DNA of 64,000 nucleotides, taken from assembly GCF_000708885.1 (NCBI RefSeq), contig NZ_JEOE01000012.1, forward strand, positions 35,116 to 99,115, in the 5' to 3' direction. The stretch is from Cellulomonas sp. HZM (GTDB taxonomy: Bacteria; Actinomycetota; Actinomycetes; Actinomycetales; Cellulomonadaceae). The translations under genes were made by a program, and so were the position numbers. Position 1 is the first letter of the stretch, and every line of letters starts with the position of its first letter. The notes beneath the pieces are model-generated. The model had not been told where the DNA came from, searched no databases, and worked only from the letters and a program-made list of their open reading frames with translations. Shown here piece after piece: positions 36,101-46,069 of this stretch.

Positions 36101-39100
36101 GGACACGAGCTACGGGACGGCGGGCGGCCAGAACGTCGCCTTCTCGGTCACCGCGGAGACGCCGACGGCGACGTTCAGCCTCGACACCTCGATCGGTGTG
36201 CTGAGCATCGAGGCCGGTCAGCCGACCGAGCCCGGCACCGGTGACCTCGTCGTGACCGTCCCCGGCAGCCACAACTCCGAGATGGGCTGCTCGGCCGACT
36301 GGCAGCCCGACTGCACGCAGGCGCAGCTCGCGCTCCAGCCCGGCGGGGTCTACTCGGGCACGTTCACGCTGCCTGCGGGCGACTACGAGTACAAGGTCGC
36401 GATCGGCGGCTCGTGGGACGAGAACTACGGCGCCGGCGGCGTGCGCGGCGGTGACAACGTCACGTACTCGCTGACGAAGCAGACGGACGTGACGTTCGTG
36501 TACGACCCGCGCACGCACGCGTTCACGTCGAGCGCGCAGGGGCCGATCTACACGCTCGCGGGCAGCTTCCAGTCCGAGCTCGGCTGCACCGGCGACTGGC
36601 AGCCCGCCTGCCTCGCGGCGTGGCTGCAGGACCCCGACGGCGACGGCACCTACACGTTCTCGACGAGCGCGCTGCCGACCGGCGCCTACGAGGTCAAGAC
36701 CACGCAGGGCAGCTGGGACCTCAACTGGGGCGCCGACGGCGTCGCGGGCGGTGCGAACATCCCGTTCTCCGCGTCGACCGGCAAGCAGGTGCTGTTCTCG
36801 TTCGACTCGAGCACGCACGTGCTGACGGTGACCGTCGCCGACCCGCCGCTGCCGGGCACGGGCCAGTCCCGCGCGCACTGGGTCACGAAGGACACGCTCG
36901 CGTGGCCTCGCGACCTGCTGCCCGAGGGCGCCGACCCGGCCGACCTCACGTGGACGCTGCACCACTCCGCGACCGGCGGGCTCGCGCTCGACGACGGCCA
37001 GGTGACCGGCGGCGACGAGGTCGCGCTCACGTACGACCCGGCGGGGCTGCCGGCGTCGGTGACGAAGCAGTTCCCGGCCCTGACCGGGTACGTCGCGCTG
37101 CACGTCGACGGGTCCCGTGCGGCCGAGCTGCTCGAGGGCGAGCTGCGGGTGCTCGAGCGCTCGTCGGACGGGCCGGCCGCCTGGACCGGGGTGCAGGTGC
37201 CCGGAGTCGTCGACGACCTATACGCGACGGCGGCGAAGAAGGCCGACCTCGGCATCACGTGGTCGCACGGCGTCCCGACGCTCGCACTATGGGCCCCGAC
37301 GGCGCAGGACGTGGACGTCCTGGTCGAGACCGGCACGAGCACCGAGCGCGTGCAGACGACCCGCGGCTCCGACGGCGTCTGGCGCGTCACCGGCACGAAG
37401 GCATGGAAGGGCGCGCGCTACCTGTACGCCGTCACCGTGTACGTCCCGAGCACGGACCGTGTCGAGGAGAACGACGTCACCGACCCGTACTCGATCGCGC
37501 TCACGCAGGACTCGATGCGTTCGGTCGTCGTCGACCTCGACGACCCGACGACCCAGCCCGGCGTCTGGAAGGACACCGCGCAGCCCGTCGTCGAGAAGGC
37601 CGTCGACCGATCGATCTACGAGCTGCACGTGCGGGACTTCTCGATCAAGGACCAGACGGTCCCCGCGGCCGAGCGCGGCACGTACCTCGCGTTCGCGCGG
37701 GACAGCGACGGCATGAAGCACCTGCGCGCGCTCGCGCAGGCCGGCCTGAACACCGTGCACCTGCTGCCGACGTTCGACATCTCCTCGATCGAGGAGGACC
37801 GCAGCAAGCAGCAGGCGCCCGACTGCGACCTGGACTCCTACGGCCCGGCGTCGAGCGAGCAGCAGGCGTGCGTCGCGAAGGTCGCGGCGAAGGACGGCTT
37901 CAACTGGGGGTACGACCCGTACCACTACCAGGCGCCCGAGGGCTCCTACGCGGTCGACGCCGACGGCGCCGCGCGCGTGAGCGAGTTCCGCACGATGGTC
38001 GGCTCGCTGCACGCGACCGGCCTGCAGGTGGTCCTCGACCAGGTGTTCAACCACACCTCGGAGTCGGGCCAGGGTGCCACGTCGGTGCTCGACAAGGTGG
38101 TGCCCGGCTACTACCACCGGCTCGACGCGAACGGCACGGTGCAGACCAGCACGTGCTGCCAGAACGTCGCGACCGAGCACGCGCTCGCGGGCAAGCTCAT
38201 GGTCGACTCGGTGGTGCTGTGGGCCAAGGAGTACAAGGTCGACGGCTTCCGCTTCGACCTCATGGGCCACGCCTCGAAGCAGAACCTGCTCGACGTCCGG
38301 GCGGCGCTCGACGCGCTCACGCCCGCGAAGGACGGTGTCGACGGGAAGAAGGTCTACCTGTACGGCGAGGGCTGGAACTTCGGCGAGGTGGCCGACGACG
38401 CGCTGTTCACCCAGGCGCGTCAGGGCAACCTCGGCGGCACCGGCATCGGGACGTTCAGCGACCGGCTGCGCGACGCCGTGCGCGGCGGCGGACCGTTCGA
38501 CGAGGACCCGCGCGTGCAGGGCTTCGGCTCCGGGCAGTACACCGACCCGAACTCGTCGGCCGCCAACGGCACCACCGAGCAGCAGCTCTCGGGCGTCGAG
38601 CACAACGCCGACCTCGTGCGGCTGGGCCTCGCCGGGAACCTCAAGGACTTCTCGTTCACGACGAGCGACGGGACGGTCCGCAAGGGCAGCGAGATCGACT
38701 ACAACGGCCAGCCGGCGGGCTACGCCGACGAGCCAGACGAGGTGATCTCCTACGTCGACGCGCACGACAACGAGACGCTGTGGGACGCCCTCACGGAGAA
38801 GCTCCCGCAGGCGACGTCGATGAGCGACCGCATCCGCATGAACACCCTGTCGCTCGCGACGACCGCGCTCGCGCAGACCCCGTCGTTCTGGCACGCGGGT
38901 GCCGACATGCTGCGCAGCAAGTCGCTCGACCGGAACAGCTACGACTCGGGCGACTGGTTCAACGCGATCGACTGGACGGGGGCCGACAACGGCTTCGGCC
39001 ACGGCCTGCCCCCGGCCGGCGACAACCAGGCGAAGTGGGACTACATGAGGCCGCTCCTGCAGGACGCGTCGCTCAAGCCGACCGCGGCGCAGGTCGCGCA

Positions 39101-40001
39101 GGCGAGCGCGCAGGCGCAGGACCTGCTGCGGCTGCGGACCTCGACCCGGCTGTTCCGGCTCGGCACCGCCAAGGCGATCGAGCAGAAGGTCACTTTCCCG
39201 GGCAGCGGCACGAAGGCGACGCCGGGTGTCGTCGTGATGAGCATCGACGACACGGTGGGTGCCGACGCGGACCCGGCCCTCGACGGCGCGCTCGTCGTCT
39301 TCAACGCGGGAACGACGACGACGACGCAGAAGGTCGCTGCGCTCGCCGGACGGGGCTACGAGCTGTCGCCGGTGCAGCAGGACGGGGCCGACGACGTCGT
39401 GCGACGCACCACCTGGGACGCGGCGACCGGGACCGTGACGGTGCCGGCTCGCACGGTCGCGGTGCTCGTCGACCCGCAGGCGACGACGACCCCGACCCCG
39501 ACGCCGACCGCGACGCACACGGCGACGCCGAAGCCGACGCACTCGCCGAAGCCCACGCAGAGCCCGAAGCCGACCGCGACCCCGAAACCGACCGCGACCC
39601 CGAAGCCGGGCGGCCACCACGGGTCGGCGCACGTGCGCCTCTCGGCGGGAACGGTGCGCGCCGGCGGCACGGTGCACGTGCGGGGTACGGGCTTCACGGC
39701 GGGCGAGCGCGTGCAGGTGTGGCTGCACTCGACGCCGGTGCTGCTGCTCGGGGCGACGGCGTCCTCGTCGGGTGCGGTCGACGCGATCGTGACCATCCCG
39801 ACCGAGACGGCTCTGGGTGCGCACACGATCGAGGTCCGCGGGCTGAGCTCGGGCATCGAGGGCTCCGCGGCGCTGCGGGTCGTCGCGGCGGACGCGCAGC
39901 TGGGTGCGACCGGGTTCTCCCCGGGCCTGGCAGCGGTCGCGGCGACGCTCCTGCTCGCAGGCCTCGTCGTCCTGGCAGCGGCACGCCGCCGCCGCTCCTG
40001 A
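33102..40001 (+). CDS. Giant secreted amylase-pullulanase with five X25 modules and a cell-surface anchor
   Basis: 2299 residues, exported. Signal peptide about 1-33 (cleavage near AVAAPDT). Modules in order: X25 (about 35-135); GH13 alpha-amylase (about 160-715; nucleophile D421, acid/base E455, stabiliser D525); a beta-sandwich (about 720-815); four more X25 modules (about 830-1245; GCSADWQP-C pattern); PulA N-domains and CBM48 (about 1255-1480); a second GH13 pullulanase domain (D1719, E1756, D1889); a PulA C-domain; a Thr/Pro/Lys linker (about 2128-2172); an Ig-like domain; and LGATG, a TM helix and RRRRS, resembling a sortase anchor. It should cut alpha-1,4 and alpha-1,6 bonds of starch or pullulan at the cell surface. 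A LacI-type palindrome covers its promoter. Confidence 0.95.
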   Translation: MSALARARRPLSALAAVTLALAGAVAAQQQAVAAPDTYTLVGSLQTEIGCAADWSPTCTDGDLAPVDGSDGHYATTITLPAGSYELKVVANHSWDKAYGFGGGSAADTANIPLVVAGSTRLAVDFDLSTGRTSLTPLDLQADAEADPVAKAPVREPGSGNQFYFAMTDRFANGDTSNDRGGVTGSRDVTGYDPTDKGFYEGGDIAGLRSKLDYVKGLGTTAIWLTPSFKNKYVQGVGTDDESAGYHGYWVTDFTTIDPHYGSMDELSGLIADAHAKGMKVYFDVIANHTADVIQYEQAPKAGDYPYPYVSEADQPYKDADGEAFRLSDVVGTTFPKLDAKTSFPYTPVVPDDEKDVKVPAWLNDPTLYHNRGNSTYAGESATLGDFGNLDDLMTENKTVVDGMAKIFERWVDLGIDGFRIDTVKHVNMEFWQSWTAQVMDHAHAKGKDDFFMFGEVYDADATKTSPYVRQTDMSSVLDFAFQSAASGYAGGGSAKSLSGLYASDDYYTMPDSSAYALPTFLGNHDMGRIGYFLAGKSDTEQRDVLAHQLMFLTRGQPVVYYGDEQGFAGTGGDKDARQSMFGTQVDDYAKQKLVDGTVMGSDDHFSTSGTLYKAIARLGALRKDNPALADGAQVEQYTADGTGVYAFSRVDRDQKVEYLVAVNNATTAKSATFSPLSPHATFDALYGATGSVTADGDVTLQVPALSAVVYRATSALPTRTDAISATFDQTAGQPVKALQPVSVTLGEQAYAETTFSYRVAGADDWTVLGTSDTGSPRVFHTTSGLAAGSLVEYRAVVVDASGNRSVATSFATVGDGYGGGTPVEADAASKVTVPGDHNSEMGCSADWQPTCSAAELALQPNGLYSASFSLPAGTYQYKAAIGAAFHEAAGDENGGWNENYGVDGVKNSPSGNISYTVTDPDRKVTFWYDPHTHLVTNDAAGAVYTVAGSFQKALGCEGDWSSTCLTNLLTDPDGDGVWTYTTSAIPAGDYEAKAIKDLSWDTSYGTAGGQNVAFSVTAETPTATFSLDTSIGVLSIEAGQPTEPGTGDLVVTVPGSHNSEMGCSADWQPDCTQAQLALQPGGVYSGTFTLPAGDYEYKVAIGGSWDENYGAGGVRGGDNVTYSLTKQTDVTFVYDPRTHAFTSSAQGPIYTLAGSFQSELGCTGDWQPACLAAWLQDPDGDGTYTFSTSALPTGAYEVKTTQGSWDLNWGADGVAGGANIPFSASTGKQVLFSFDSSTHVLTVTVADPPLPGTGQSRAHWVTKDTLAWPRDLLPEGADPADLTWTLHHSATGGLALDDGQVTGGDEVALTYDPAGLPASVTKQFPALTGYVALHVDGSRAAELLEGELRVLERSSDGPAAWTGVQVPGVVDDLYATAAKKADLGITWSHGVPTLALWAPTAQDVDVLVETGTSTERVQTTRGSDGVWRVTGTKAWKGARYLYAVTVYVPSTDRVEENDVTDPYSIALTQDSMRSVVVDLDDPTTQPGVWKDTAQPVVEKAVDRSIYELHVRDFSIKDQTVPAAERGTYLAFARDSDGMKHLRALAQAGLNTVHLLPTFDISSIEEDRSKQQAPDCDLDSYGPASSEQQACVAKVAAKDGFNWGYDPYHYQAPEGSYAVDADGAARVSEFRTMVGSLHATGLQVVLDQVFNHTSESGQGATSVLDKVVPGYYHRLDANGTVQTSTCCQNVATEHALAGKLMVDSVVLWAKEYKVDGFRFDLMGHASKQNLLDVRAALDALTPAKDGVDGKKVYLYGEGWNFGEVADDALFTQARQGNLGGTGIGTFSDRLRDAVRGGGPFDEDPRVQGFGSGQYTDPNSSAANGTTEQQLSGVEHNADLVRLGLAGNLKDFSFTTSDGTVRKGSEIDYNGQPAGYADEPDEVISYVDAHDNETLWDALTEKLPQATSMSDRIRMNTLSLATTALAQTPSFWHAGADMLRSKSLDRNSYDSGDWFNAIDWTGADNGFGHGLPPAGDNQAKWDYMRPLLQDASLKPTAAQVAQASAQAQDLLRLRTSTRLFRLGTAKAIEQKVTFPGSGTKATPGVVVMSIDDTVGADADPALDGALVVFNAGTTTTTQKVAALAGRGYELSPVQQDGADDVVRRTTWDAATGTVTVPARTVAVLVDPQATTTPTPTPTATHTATPKPTHSPKPTQSPKPTATPKPTATPKPGGHHGSAHVRLSAGTVRAGGTVHVRGTGFTAGERVQVWLHSTPVLLLGATASSSGAVDAIVTIPTETALGAHTIEVRGLSSGIEGSAALRVVAADAQLGATGFSPGLAAVAATLLLAGLVVLAAARRRRS

Positions 40002-40017
40002 CGACGTAGCACCCCCG

Positions 40018-40066
40018 GGACCGGGTGGGATCTGGCTCGTACCGCGAGCCAGATCCCACCCGGTCC
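40018..40066 (+). terminator. Terminator hairpin after the amylopullulanase, 22-bp perfect stem
   Basis: Arms 40018-40039 and 40045-40066 pair perfectly around a 5-base loop, 16 bases after the stop codon. Confidence 0.8.
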
Positions 40067-40120
40067 GTCGCGTTGCGCGCCCCGGCTCCGCGCACCGGCT
40101 CTGCGCCTGGGGCCGGGGAC

Positions 40121-40162
40121 GGCGAGAGGGTGCGCTCCCCGTGGGGAGCGCACCCTCTCGCC
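40121..40162 (-). terminator. Terminator hairpin after the solute-binding protein gene, 20-bp perfect stem
   Basis: Arms 40121-40140 and 40143-40162 pair perfectly around GT. It lies 30 bases after the stop of the minus-strand sugar-binding gene and may block read-through both ways. Confidence 0.8.
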
Positions 40163-40192
40163 GTGCGGTGCCCGGCCGCGCCGGGCGGGACG

Positions 40193-41518
40193 TCAGTGGT
40201 TGATCGCCGCCTGGAACAGGTCGGCCTGGAACTGCGTCACGTCGCTGTCACCGGTGGTGAACTTCGCGGTCGCGTCGGAGATCTTGGTCAGCCAGCTCAC
40301 CGGCACGGCAGCCCCGTGGGCGAGCGACGGCACGATGATGTCCTGCTTGAACGAGGCCATCGCGTCCTGCTGGTAGGGCGAGAACTGCGAGGGGTCCGCG
40401 TCGATACGGGCCGGGATAGAACCCTTCGCCTTGTTGAAGCCGACCTGGCCGTCTCGCGAGCTCAACGAGTCGAGCCACGCCTTGGCGCCGCCCGGGTGCT
40501 GCGCGCCCACGGGGAGCGTGAACGAGTCCGCGAGGAAGTCGTACATGCCGTCGGTGCCCGGCGTCGGGAAGTACGTGTAGTCGTCGGGCGACTTCTTGCC
40601 CGCCTCCTCGAAGGCCGCCTCGGCCCAGTCGCCCATGATGTTGTAGGCGGCCTCGCCGTCGATCACGCGCTGCGTCGCGTCGCCCCAGTCGAGGCCGTCG
40701 CGGTCCTTGTTGGTGTACGACATGAGCGTGCTGAAGTCGTCGAGCGCGGCCTTGACGGTCGCGCCGTTCCAGTTGGTGACGCCGGTCCACAGGCCGGAGT
40801 AGCCCTCGGGGCCGAGGTCGGCGAGGAAGACGTTCTCCAGCAGCTGCACCTGGGTCCAGGTCGTCGCGATGGCGAGAGGCTGCTTGCCGGACTTCTTGAT
40901 CTTCTCGAGGTCCTTCATCCAGTCCTGCAGCGAGCTGTACTTGGTCGCAGGGTCGACGCCCGCGAACTCGAGCACCTTCGGGTTGGCCCACACGACGTTG
41001 GCGCGGTGGATGCCGGCCGGGATCGAGTAGATCTTGCCGTCGACGGTGAGTCGGTCGATGAGGTCCTGCGGGAACGCGTCGCGCAGACCGAACTCGTCGT
41101 AGAGGCTCGAGATGTCCTCGACCTGGCCCGCGTCGATGTAGTCCTGCAGCTCCGCGCCGGCGTGCGCCTGGAACGTGTCCGGCGGGTCGTGCTTCGCGAG
41201 GCGCGACGCGAGCAGGTCCTTCGCGGCCGAGCCGGCGCCGCCCGCCACGGCACCGTTCACGAACTTCGTGTCGGGGTGCTGCGTGCCGAAGACCTTCACG
41301 AGTGCGTCGAGGCCGAGCTTCTCCGAGCCCGACGCCCACCAGGTGAAGACCTCGACCTGGCTGGCGTCGCCCGTGACGGCGTGGCTGCCCTCGGTGCTGG
41401 AGGAGGACGCGTCGTCGGAGCCGGAGCTGCACGCGGTGAGCGCGAGGGCCGCGACCGTGGTGACGGCCGCGACGGCGGCGAGGCGCGAGCGGCCTCGGGA
41501 GGGCAGGCGAGTTGACAT
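40193..41518 (-). CDS. Sugar ABC transporter substrate-binding lipoprotein (family 1)
   Basis: 441 residues. Lipoprotein signal LALTACSS (lipobox Cys about residue 29), then a family-1 solute-binding fold: VEVFTWWASGSEKLGLDALV, AAKDLLASRLAKHDPPDTFQ, and the IMGDWAEAAF aromatic region. Its sequence resembles glucose/mannose-type binding proteins (Thermus GBP, Pseudomonas GtsA). No permease or ATPase gene accompanies it: the neighbours are a convergent pullulanase and a divergent ROK regulator. ATG 41518 has TAGGAG upstream. The permeases may lie elsewhere, or it may share another system's membrane parts. Confidence 0.9.
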   Translation of the reverse strand: MSTRLPSRGRSRLAAVAAVTTVAALALTACSSGSDDASSSSTEGSHAVTGDASQVEVFTWWASGSEKLGLDALVKVFGTQHPDTKFVNGAVAGGAGSAAKDLLASRLAKHDPPDTFQAHAGAELQDYIDAGQVEDISSLYDEFGLRDAFPQDLIDRLTVDGKIYSIPAGIHRANVVWANPKVLEFAGVDPATKYSSLQDWMKDLEKIKKSGKQPLAIATTWTQVQLLENVFLADLGPEGYSGLWTGVTNWNGATVKAALDDFSTLMSYTNKDRDGLDWGDATQRVIDGEAAYNIMGDWAEAAFEEAGKKSPDDYTYFPTPGTDGMYDFLADSFTLPVGAQHPGGAKAWLDSLSSRDGQVGFNKAKGSIPARIDADPSQFSPYQQDAMASFKQDIIVPSLAHGAAVPVSWLTKISDATAKFTTGDSDVTQFQADLFQAAINH

Positions 41519-41862
41519 GCGGGTGGCTCCTACGTCGTCGTTCGTGCCAGGCCGGAGAGGGCTGAGCTCCGCCGGCGCGCCGCATCTTCGGCGACGGGCG
41601 CGGAAAGCACACCCCATGCTCGAATTGCAGTCAAGAAGTGACGGGACTTCTGTGCCTATTGTGCCGATGAGTTCACCCCGGACGCGTCCGTATTCGACCC
41701 GGTTGGGCGATTGTGCGCGTTGCGCCGTTCGGGTGGTGCGTCGGACCCGTCCGCGCTGGTGATCACGCTCGTCGGCGCCCGCGCGGAACCCGTCCGGGTG
41801 ACCGGTGCCCGTCTCGTCCCCGGCCGTCCGGAGAGCGGGTGTGCGCTGTGTATCCTTCGCGC
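41519..41862. other. 344-base divergent promoter region between the sugar-binding gene and the ROK regulator
   Basis: Contains a minus-strand TTGACT-N17-TGTGCT promoter candidate for the binding-protein gene (about 41633 to 41605), an imperfect inverted repeat AGAAGT-N6-ACTTCT at 41634-41651 and the leaderless -10 box of the regulator at 41851. No gene is supported here. Confidence 0.5.
41851..41856 (+). promoter_or_regulatory. -10 box of the ROK-xylFGH operon, leaderless
   Basis: TATCCT, 6 bases, then GTG 41863. Confidence 0.55.
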
Positions 41863-43041
41863 GTGGGCGAAGACCGGATCACTCCCGGCTCGCAGACTTC
41901 ACTGCGTGAAGCGAATCGGGCGCGGATCGTCAACGCCGTCCAGCAGCGTGGCTCGCTCACGCAGGTCGAGCTGGCCGGTGTCACCGGCCTGTCCCCGGCG
42001 ACCGTCTCCAACATCGTCGGCGAGCTGACCGCGTCCGGCGTCCTCAACACGTCCCCCACCACGCGCTCGGGCCGCAGGGCCCTGCAGGTCACGCTCGCGC
42101 GCAACCTCGGGCTCGTCGCCGGCCTGCACTTCGGCACGCGGAGCCTGCGCGTCGCGCTCGCCGACGTCGCGCACCGCATCGTGGCCGAGCAGCGCATGCC
42201 GCTCGCCCCGGACCATCGTGCGGACGCGGGGCTCGAACGCGCGGCGCTCATGGTGCAGGAGATGGTCGCGTCGGTGGACGCGTCGATGTCCGAGGTGCTG
42301 GCCGTGGGCGTGGGTGTGCCCGCACCGATCGACGTGCGCACCGGACGCGTCGCGATGCGAGGCGTCCTGCGCGGGTGGGACGGCGCTGCGGTGCCCGAGG
42401 TGCTCGGCGCTCGCCTCGACGTGCCGGTGTTCGTCGACAACGACGCGAACCTCGGGGCCCTGGCCGAGGTGCGCCTGGGCGCCGCACGGGGCATGCAGCA
42501 CGTCGTCTACCTGCGGGTCTCGCACGGTGTGGGCAGCGGCCTGGTGCTCGACGGGAAGGTCTTCCACGGACGCGGCGGCGCCGCGGGGGAGGTCGGCCAC
42601 ATCGCGGTCGACGAGCGCGGGCCGGTGTGCCGGTGCGGGAACCGTGGCTGCCTCGAGACGTACGTCGGCGCTGCGGCGCTGCTCGACATGCTGCGCGCGA
42701 GCCACGGCCACCTCACGCTGCGCGACGTCATCACGCGCGCCGAGGCGGGCGACCCGGGGTGCCGGCGGGTGATCTGGGACGCGGGACGCCACCTCGGGGT
42801 CGCGGCTGCCGGTGTGTGCTCGCTGCTGGACCCGCAGGCCGTCGTCGTCGGCGGCCAGCTCGCGGAGGCCGGTGACCTCCTGCTCGAGCCGCTGCGCGCG
42901 ACGGTCGCGGAGCGCACGTTCCCCTCCGCGAACGGTCCCGTGCAGGTGATGGTCGGCGAGCTCGGGTCGCAGGCCGAGGTGCGCGGCGCGCTGGCGACCG
43001 CGCTCGACCACGTGAGCATCCCCGCGGCGGTGGTCCCGTGA
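41863..43041 (+). CDS. ROK-family transcriptional regulator (XylR/NagC type)
   Basis: 392 residues. N-terminal winged HTH (about 12-65; REANRARIVNAVQQRG, LTQVELAGVTGLSPATVSN), then the ROK sugar-kinase-like domain with VGVGVPAPIDV, the VDNDANLGALAE segment, the GGAAGEVGHIAVDERG motif with zinc-binding His, and the CRCGNRGCLE zinc cluster. It controls the overlapping downstream transporter genes in most such clusters. GTG 41863 is 6 bases behind a TATCCT -10 box. The stop overlaps the binding-protein GTG by GTGA. Confidence 0.92.
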   Translation: MGEDRITPGSQTSLREANRARIVNAVQQRGSLTQVELAGVTGLSPATVSNIVGELTASGVLNTSPTTRSGRRALQVTLARNLGLVAGLHFGTRSLRVALADVAHRIVAEQRMPLAPDHRADAGLERAALMVQEMVASVDASMSEVLAVGVGVPAPIDVRTGRVAMRGVLRGWDGAAVPEVLGARLDVPVFVDNDANLGALAEVRLGAARGMQHVVYLRVSHGVGSGLVLDGKVFHGRGGAAGEVGHIAVDERGPVCRCGNRGCLETYVGAAALLDMLRASHGHLTLRDVITRAEAGDPGCRRVIWDAGRHLGVAAAGVCSLLDPQAVVVGGQLAEAGDLLLEPLRATVAERTFPSANGPVQVMVGELGSQAEVRGALATALDHVSIPAAVVP

Positions 43042-44138
43042 CGCGCACGACCTCACGCACGCTCCTCGCGGCCGCGCTCGCGGTGCTGGCGCTGCTCCTG
43101 CCCGCGTGCTCGGCGCCCGCGCCGGAGCAGGGCTCCGCGTCCGACGACGTCATCGGCCTGCTGCTGCCCGAGTCGAAGGCGTCCCGCTACGAGAGCCAGG
43201 ACCGCCCGTCGTTCGAGGAGACGGTCGCGCGACGCTGCCCGCAGTGCGAGGTGCTGTACGCCAACGCCGACCAGGACGCGGCGCGCCAGGAGCAGCAGGC
43301 CGAGTCCATGCTGACGCGTGGCGCGGGCGTGCTGGTCATCGACGCGGTCGACGCGGTCGCGGCCGTGAGCATCGTCGAGCGCGCGCACGCACGTGGCGTC
43401 CCCGTCATCGCGTACGACCGGTTCATCTCGAGCCCGGACCTGGACTACTTCGTCGGTGCCGACGGGCAGCGCATCGGGCGGCTCCAGGGCGAGGCGCTCG
43501 TCACCGCGCTCGCGCGCGAGCGCACGGGACCCAGCGACCCGCCCGATGGCATCCTCGTCGTCAACGGGTCGACGACCGACCCGAACGCGGCCGCCTACAA
43601 GCAGGGCCTCGCCGATGCCCTCGAGGGCGCCCCCGTCGAGGTGCTCGCGAGCTACGACACGCCCGACTGGAGCCCGGACAAGGCGCAGGCGTGGGTCAGC
43701 GACCAGCTCACGAAGTTCGGCTCGCGCGTGAAGGCGGTGTACGCCGCGAACGACGGCACCGCGGGGGGAGCGATCTCGGCCATGCGCGCCGCGGGCTTCG
43801 ACCCCGTGCCGCCGGTCACCGGGCAAGACGCCGAGCTCGCCGCGATCCAGCGGATCATCACGGGCGACCAGCTCATGACCGTGTACAAGGCCGTCTCCGA
43901 GCAGGGGCGCACCGCGGCGGAGCTCGCCGTGCGCGTGCTGCAGGGCGAGACACCCGTCATGTCGTCGCGCGTGCAGGGCGTACCCGCGCTGCTGCTCGCG
44001 CCGACGGCCGTCGACATCCACAACGTGCGCCGCGTCATCGTCGACGGCGGCGTCTACACCACGGAGGAGATCTGCGTGGAGCCGTACACCGCCGCCTGCG
44101 GAGCCGCGGGCGTCACGACGAGCGGAGCGTCCGGATGA
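43038..44138 (+). CDS. Xylose-type sugar ABC transporter substrate-binding lipoprotein
   Basis: 366 residues. Lipobox LLPACSAP, then a periplasmic-binding-protein-4 (XylF/RbsB) fold: VIGLLLPESKASRYESQDRP, GVPVIAYDRFI, GILVVNGSTTDPNAAAYKQG, VYAANDGTAGGAISAM and the PVTGQDAELAAIQRIITGDQ hinge region. Binds a pentose or hexose outside the membrane and delivers it to the permease encoded two genes downstream. GTG start overlaps the ROK stop by 4 bases. Confidence 0.9.
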   Translation: MTRTTSRTLLAAALAVLALLLPACSAPAPEQGSASDDVIGLLLPESKASRYESQDRPSFEETVARRCPQCEVLYANADQDAARQEQQAESMLTRGAGVLVIDAVDAVAAVSIVERAHARGVPVIAYDRFISSPDLDYFVGADGQRIGRLQGEALVTALARERTGPSDPPDGILVVNGSTTDPNAAAYKQGLADALEGAPVEVLASYDTPDWSPDKAQAWVSDQLTKFGSRVKAVYAANDGTAGGAISAMRAAGFDPVPPVTGQDAELAAIQRIITGDQLMTVYKAVSEQGRTAAELAVRVLQGETPVMSSRVQGVPALLLAPTAVDIHNVRRVIVDGGVYTTEEICVEPYTAACGAAGVTTSGASG

Positions 44139-44869
44139 GCCGCACCCCCGTGGTGTCCCTGCGAGGCGTATCGCGCAGCTTCGGCGCTGCCCGCGCCCTG
44201 GTGGGCATCGACCTCGACGTGCACGCGCACGAGGTGGTCGCCGTCGTCGGAGACACCGGCGCGGGCAAGTCCTCGCTCGTGGGCGTGCTGTCCGGGGCGC
44301 TCGCGCCCGACGAGGGCCAGGTGCTGGTCGACGGGGCCGCCGTGAGCCTCACCGACCCCGCCGCCGCGCGCGCCCTCGGGATCGCCGCGGTGTTCCAGGA
44401 CCTCGCGCTGTGCGCCAACCTCGACGTCGTCGAGAACCTGTTCCTCGGCCAGGAGACCGTGCGGGGCGGCCTGCTCGACGAGGTCGCGATGGAGAAGGAG
44501 GCGTGGCGCCTGCTCGGTGGCCTCGCCGCGCGCGTGCCGTCGGTGCGGATGCCCGTCGCAGCCCTGTCGGGCGCCCAGCGCCGTTCGGTCGCCATCGCGC
44601 GCGTGCTGCTCGGCGAGCCGCGCGTCGTGCTGCTCGACGAGCCGACCGCGTCGCTCGGGCTCACGCAGGTCGCCGAGTTCCTCACGCTCGTCGAGCGACT
44701 GCGCGAGCGCGGGCACGCCGTGCTCATCACGAGCCACTCGCTGTCCGACCTGCAGGCGGTCGCGGACCGCATCGTCGTCCTGCGGCTGGGCCGCACCAAC
44801 GGGGAGTTCGACGCCGACAAGGCCAGCTACGAGGACCTGCTGGCCGCGATGACGGGGGTGCCGCGATGA
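44135..44869 (+). CDS. Single-domain sugar ABC transporter ATPase (XylG-like, half size)
   Basis: 244 residues, one ABC cassette: Walker A VVGDTGAGKSSLVGVLSGAL, Q-loop VFQDLALCANL, variant signature LSGAQRRSVAIARVLL, Walker B VVLLDEPTASL and H-loop ITSHSL. E. coli XylG and RbsA have two cassettes of about 500 residues; this is a half-size form that would act as a homodimer. It overlaps the binding-protein stop and the permease start by ATGA on each side. Confidence 0.92.
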   Translation: MSRTPVVSLRGVSRSFGAARALVGIDLDVHAHEVVAVVGDTGAGKSSLVGVLSGALAPDEGQVLVDGAAVSLTDPAAARALGIAAVFQDLALCANLDVVENLFLGQETVRGGLLDEVAMEKEAWRLLGGLAARVPSVRMPVAALSGAQRRSVAIARVLLGEPRVVLLDEPTASLGLTQVAEFLTLVERLRERGHAVLITSHSLSDLQAVADRIVVLRLGRTNGEFDADKASYEDLLAAMTGVPR

Positions 44870-46068
44870 CCGGACCGACACCGCTGGTGACGGCGCAGGA
44901 CCCGGGCTCGCGGTCCGCGCAGCTGCGCCGCCGGCTCGCGACGGGAGACCTCGGCTCGCTGCCCGTGGTCGTCGTGCTCGTCGTCGTGTGGGTCGTGTTC
45001 CAGGCACTGAGCCCGACGTTCCTGTCCGCCGACAACCTCGTCAACCTGGTGCAGCAGTCGGCCGCGACCGGGGTCATCGCGCTGGGTGTCGTGCTCACGC
45101 TCCTGCTCGGGCAGATCGACCTGTCGGTGGGGGCGGTCTCCGGCATGGCCGCGGCGACCGTCGCGGTCGGGTCGGTGCGCCTGGGCTGGCCGCTGTGGCT
45201 CGCGGTGCTCGTCGCGCTCGCGGCCGGTGCCCTCGTCGGGCTGCTGTACGGCGCGGTGCACACGCGGCTGCGGGTGCCGAGCTTCGTGTTCACGCTCGCG
45301 GGCCTGCTCGTCGTCACCGGTCTCCAGCTGCGTGTCCTGGGTGCGCAGGGCTCGGTGAACCTGCCGTTCCAGGCGTGGCTCGTGCGGTTCTGCCAGACCG
45401 CGTTCCTCGATCCCGCGTTGTCGTGGGCGATCGCCGGGGCTGTCGTCGTGCTCTACGGCGCGGCGCGACTGCGCGACCGTGCGCGGCGCGTGGCGGCCGA
45501 GCTGTCGGCGCCGAGCCTCGGCTCCGTCGGGTTGCGGGTCGGGGCGCTCGCGGTGCTGCTCGCGGTGACGATCGCCTACCTCGGCACGGACCGCGGCGTG
45601 GGCGCGATGTTCGCCCTGTTCGTGGGGCTCGTCGCGCTCACGGACCTCGCGCTGCGGCGCACGCGCTGGGGCCGCTCGGTGCGCGCGGTCGGCGGTGACG
45701 CCGAGGCGGCGCGCCGCGCGGGCGTCCCGGTGCGGCGCGTCCTCGTGTCCGCGTTCGTCGCCTGCTCGACGCTCGCGGCGCTCGGCGGGGTGCTGGCGGC
45801 CGGGCGGCTCGCGGCGGCCAACCAGGCGACCGGTGCGCCGGAGGTGGCGCTCACGGCGATCGCCGCGGCCGTCATCGGCGGCACCAGCATGTACGGCGGC
45901 CGCGGCTCGGCGTGGTCCGCGCTGCTCGGCATCCTCGTCATCCAGTCGGTCTCGACGGGCCTCACGCTGCTCAACCAGGACCAGGCCGTGCGACTCGTGG
46001 TCACCGGCCTGGTCCTGGGTGTCGCGGTCGTCGTGGACGGCCTGCAGCGGCGCGCGCGCGAGTCCTGA
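44866..46068 (+). CDS. Sugar ABC transporter permease (XylH/RbsC type)
   Basis: 400 residues with about ten TM helices and family motifs VLTLLLGQIDLSVGAVSGMAA and AIAAAVIGGTSMYGGRGSAWSALLG. It completes the ROK-binding protein-ATPase-permease operon, in which each gene overlaps the next by four bases. Likely xylose or a related pentose transporter; substrate inferred from family only. The stop is one base from the convergent VOC gene's stop. Confidence 0.93.
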   Translation: MTGPTPLVTAQDPGSRSAQLRRRLATGDLGSLPVVVVLVVVWVVFQALSPTFLSADNLVNLVQQSAATGVIALGVVLTLLLGQIDLSVGAVSGMAAATVAVGSVRLGWPLWLAVLVALAAGALVGLLYGAVHTRLRVPSFVFTLAGLLVVTGLQLRVLGAQGSVNLPFQAWLVRFCQTAFLDPALSWAIAGAVVVLYGAARLRDRARRVAAELSAPSLGSVGLRVGALAVLLAVTIAYLGTDRGVGAMFALFVGLVALTDLALRRTRWGRSVRAVGGDAEAARRAGVPVRRVLVSAFVACSTLAALGGVLAAGRLAAANQATGAPEVALTAIAAAVIGGTSMYGGRGSAWSALLGILVIQSVSTGLTLLNQDQAVRLVVTGLVLGVAVVVDGLQRRARES

Positions 46069-46069
46069 C

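Noticed and set aside
33573..37103. Very long minus-strand open frame opposite the amylopullulanase (1176 codons)
   Set aside because: It is antisense to clear GH13 and X25 domains and is Arg/Val/Asp-rich low-complexity, a by-product of high GC.
36620..40009. 1129-codon plus-strand frame inside the pullulanase gene
   Set aside because: Arg-rich composition with no motifs; a shifted reading of conserved pullulanase sequence.
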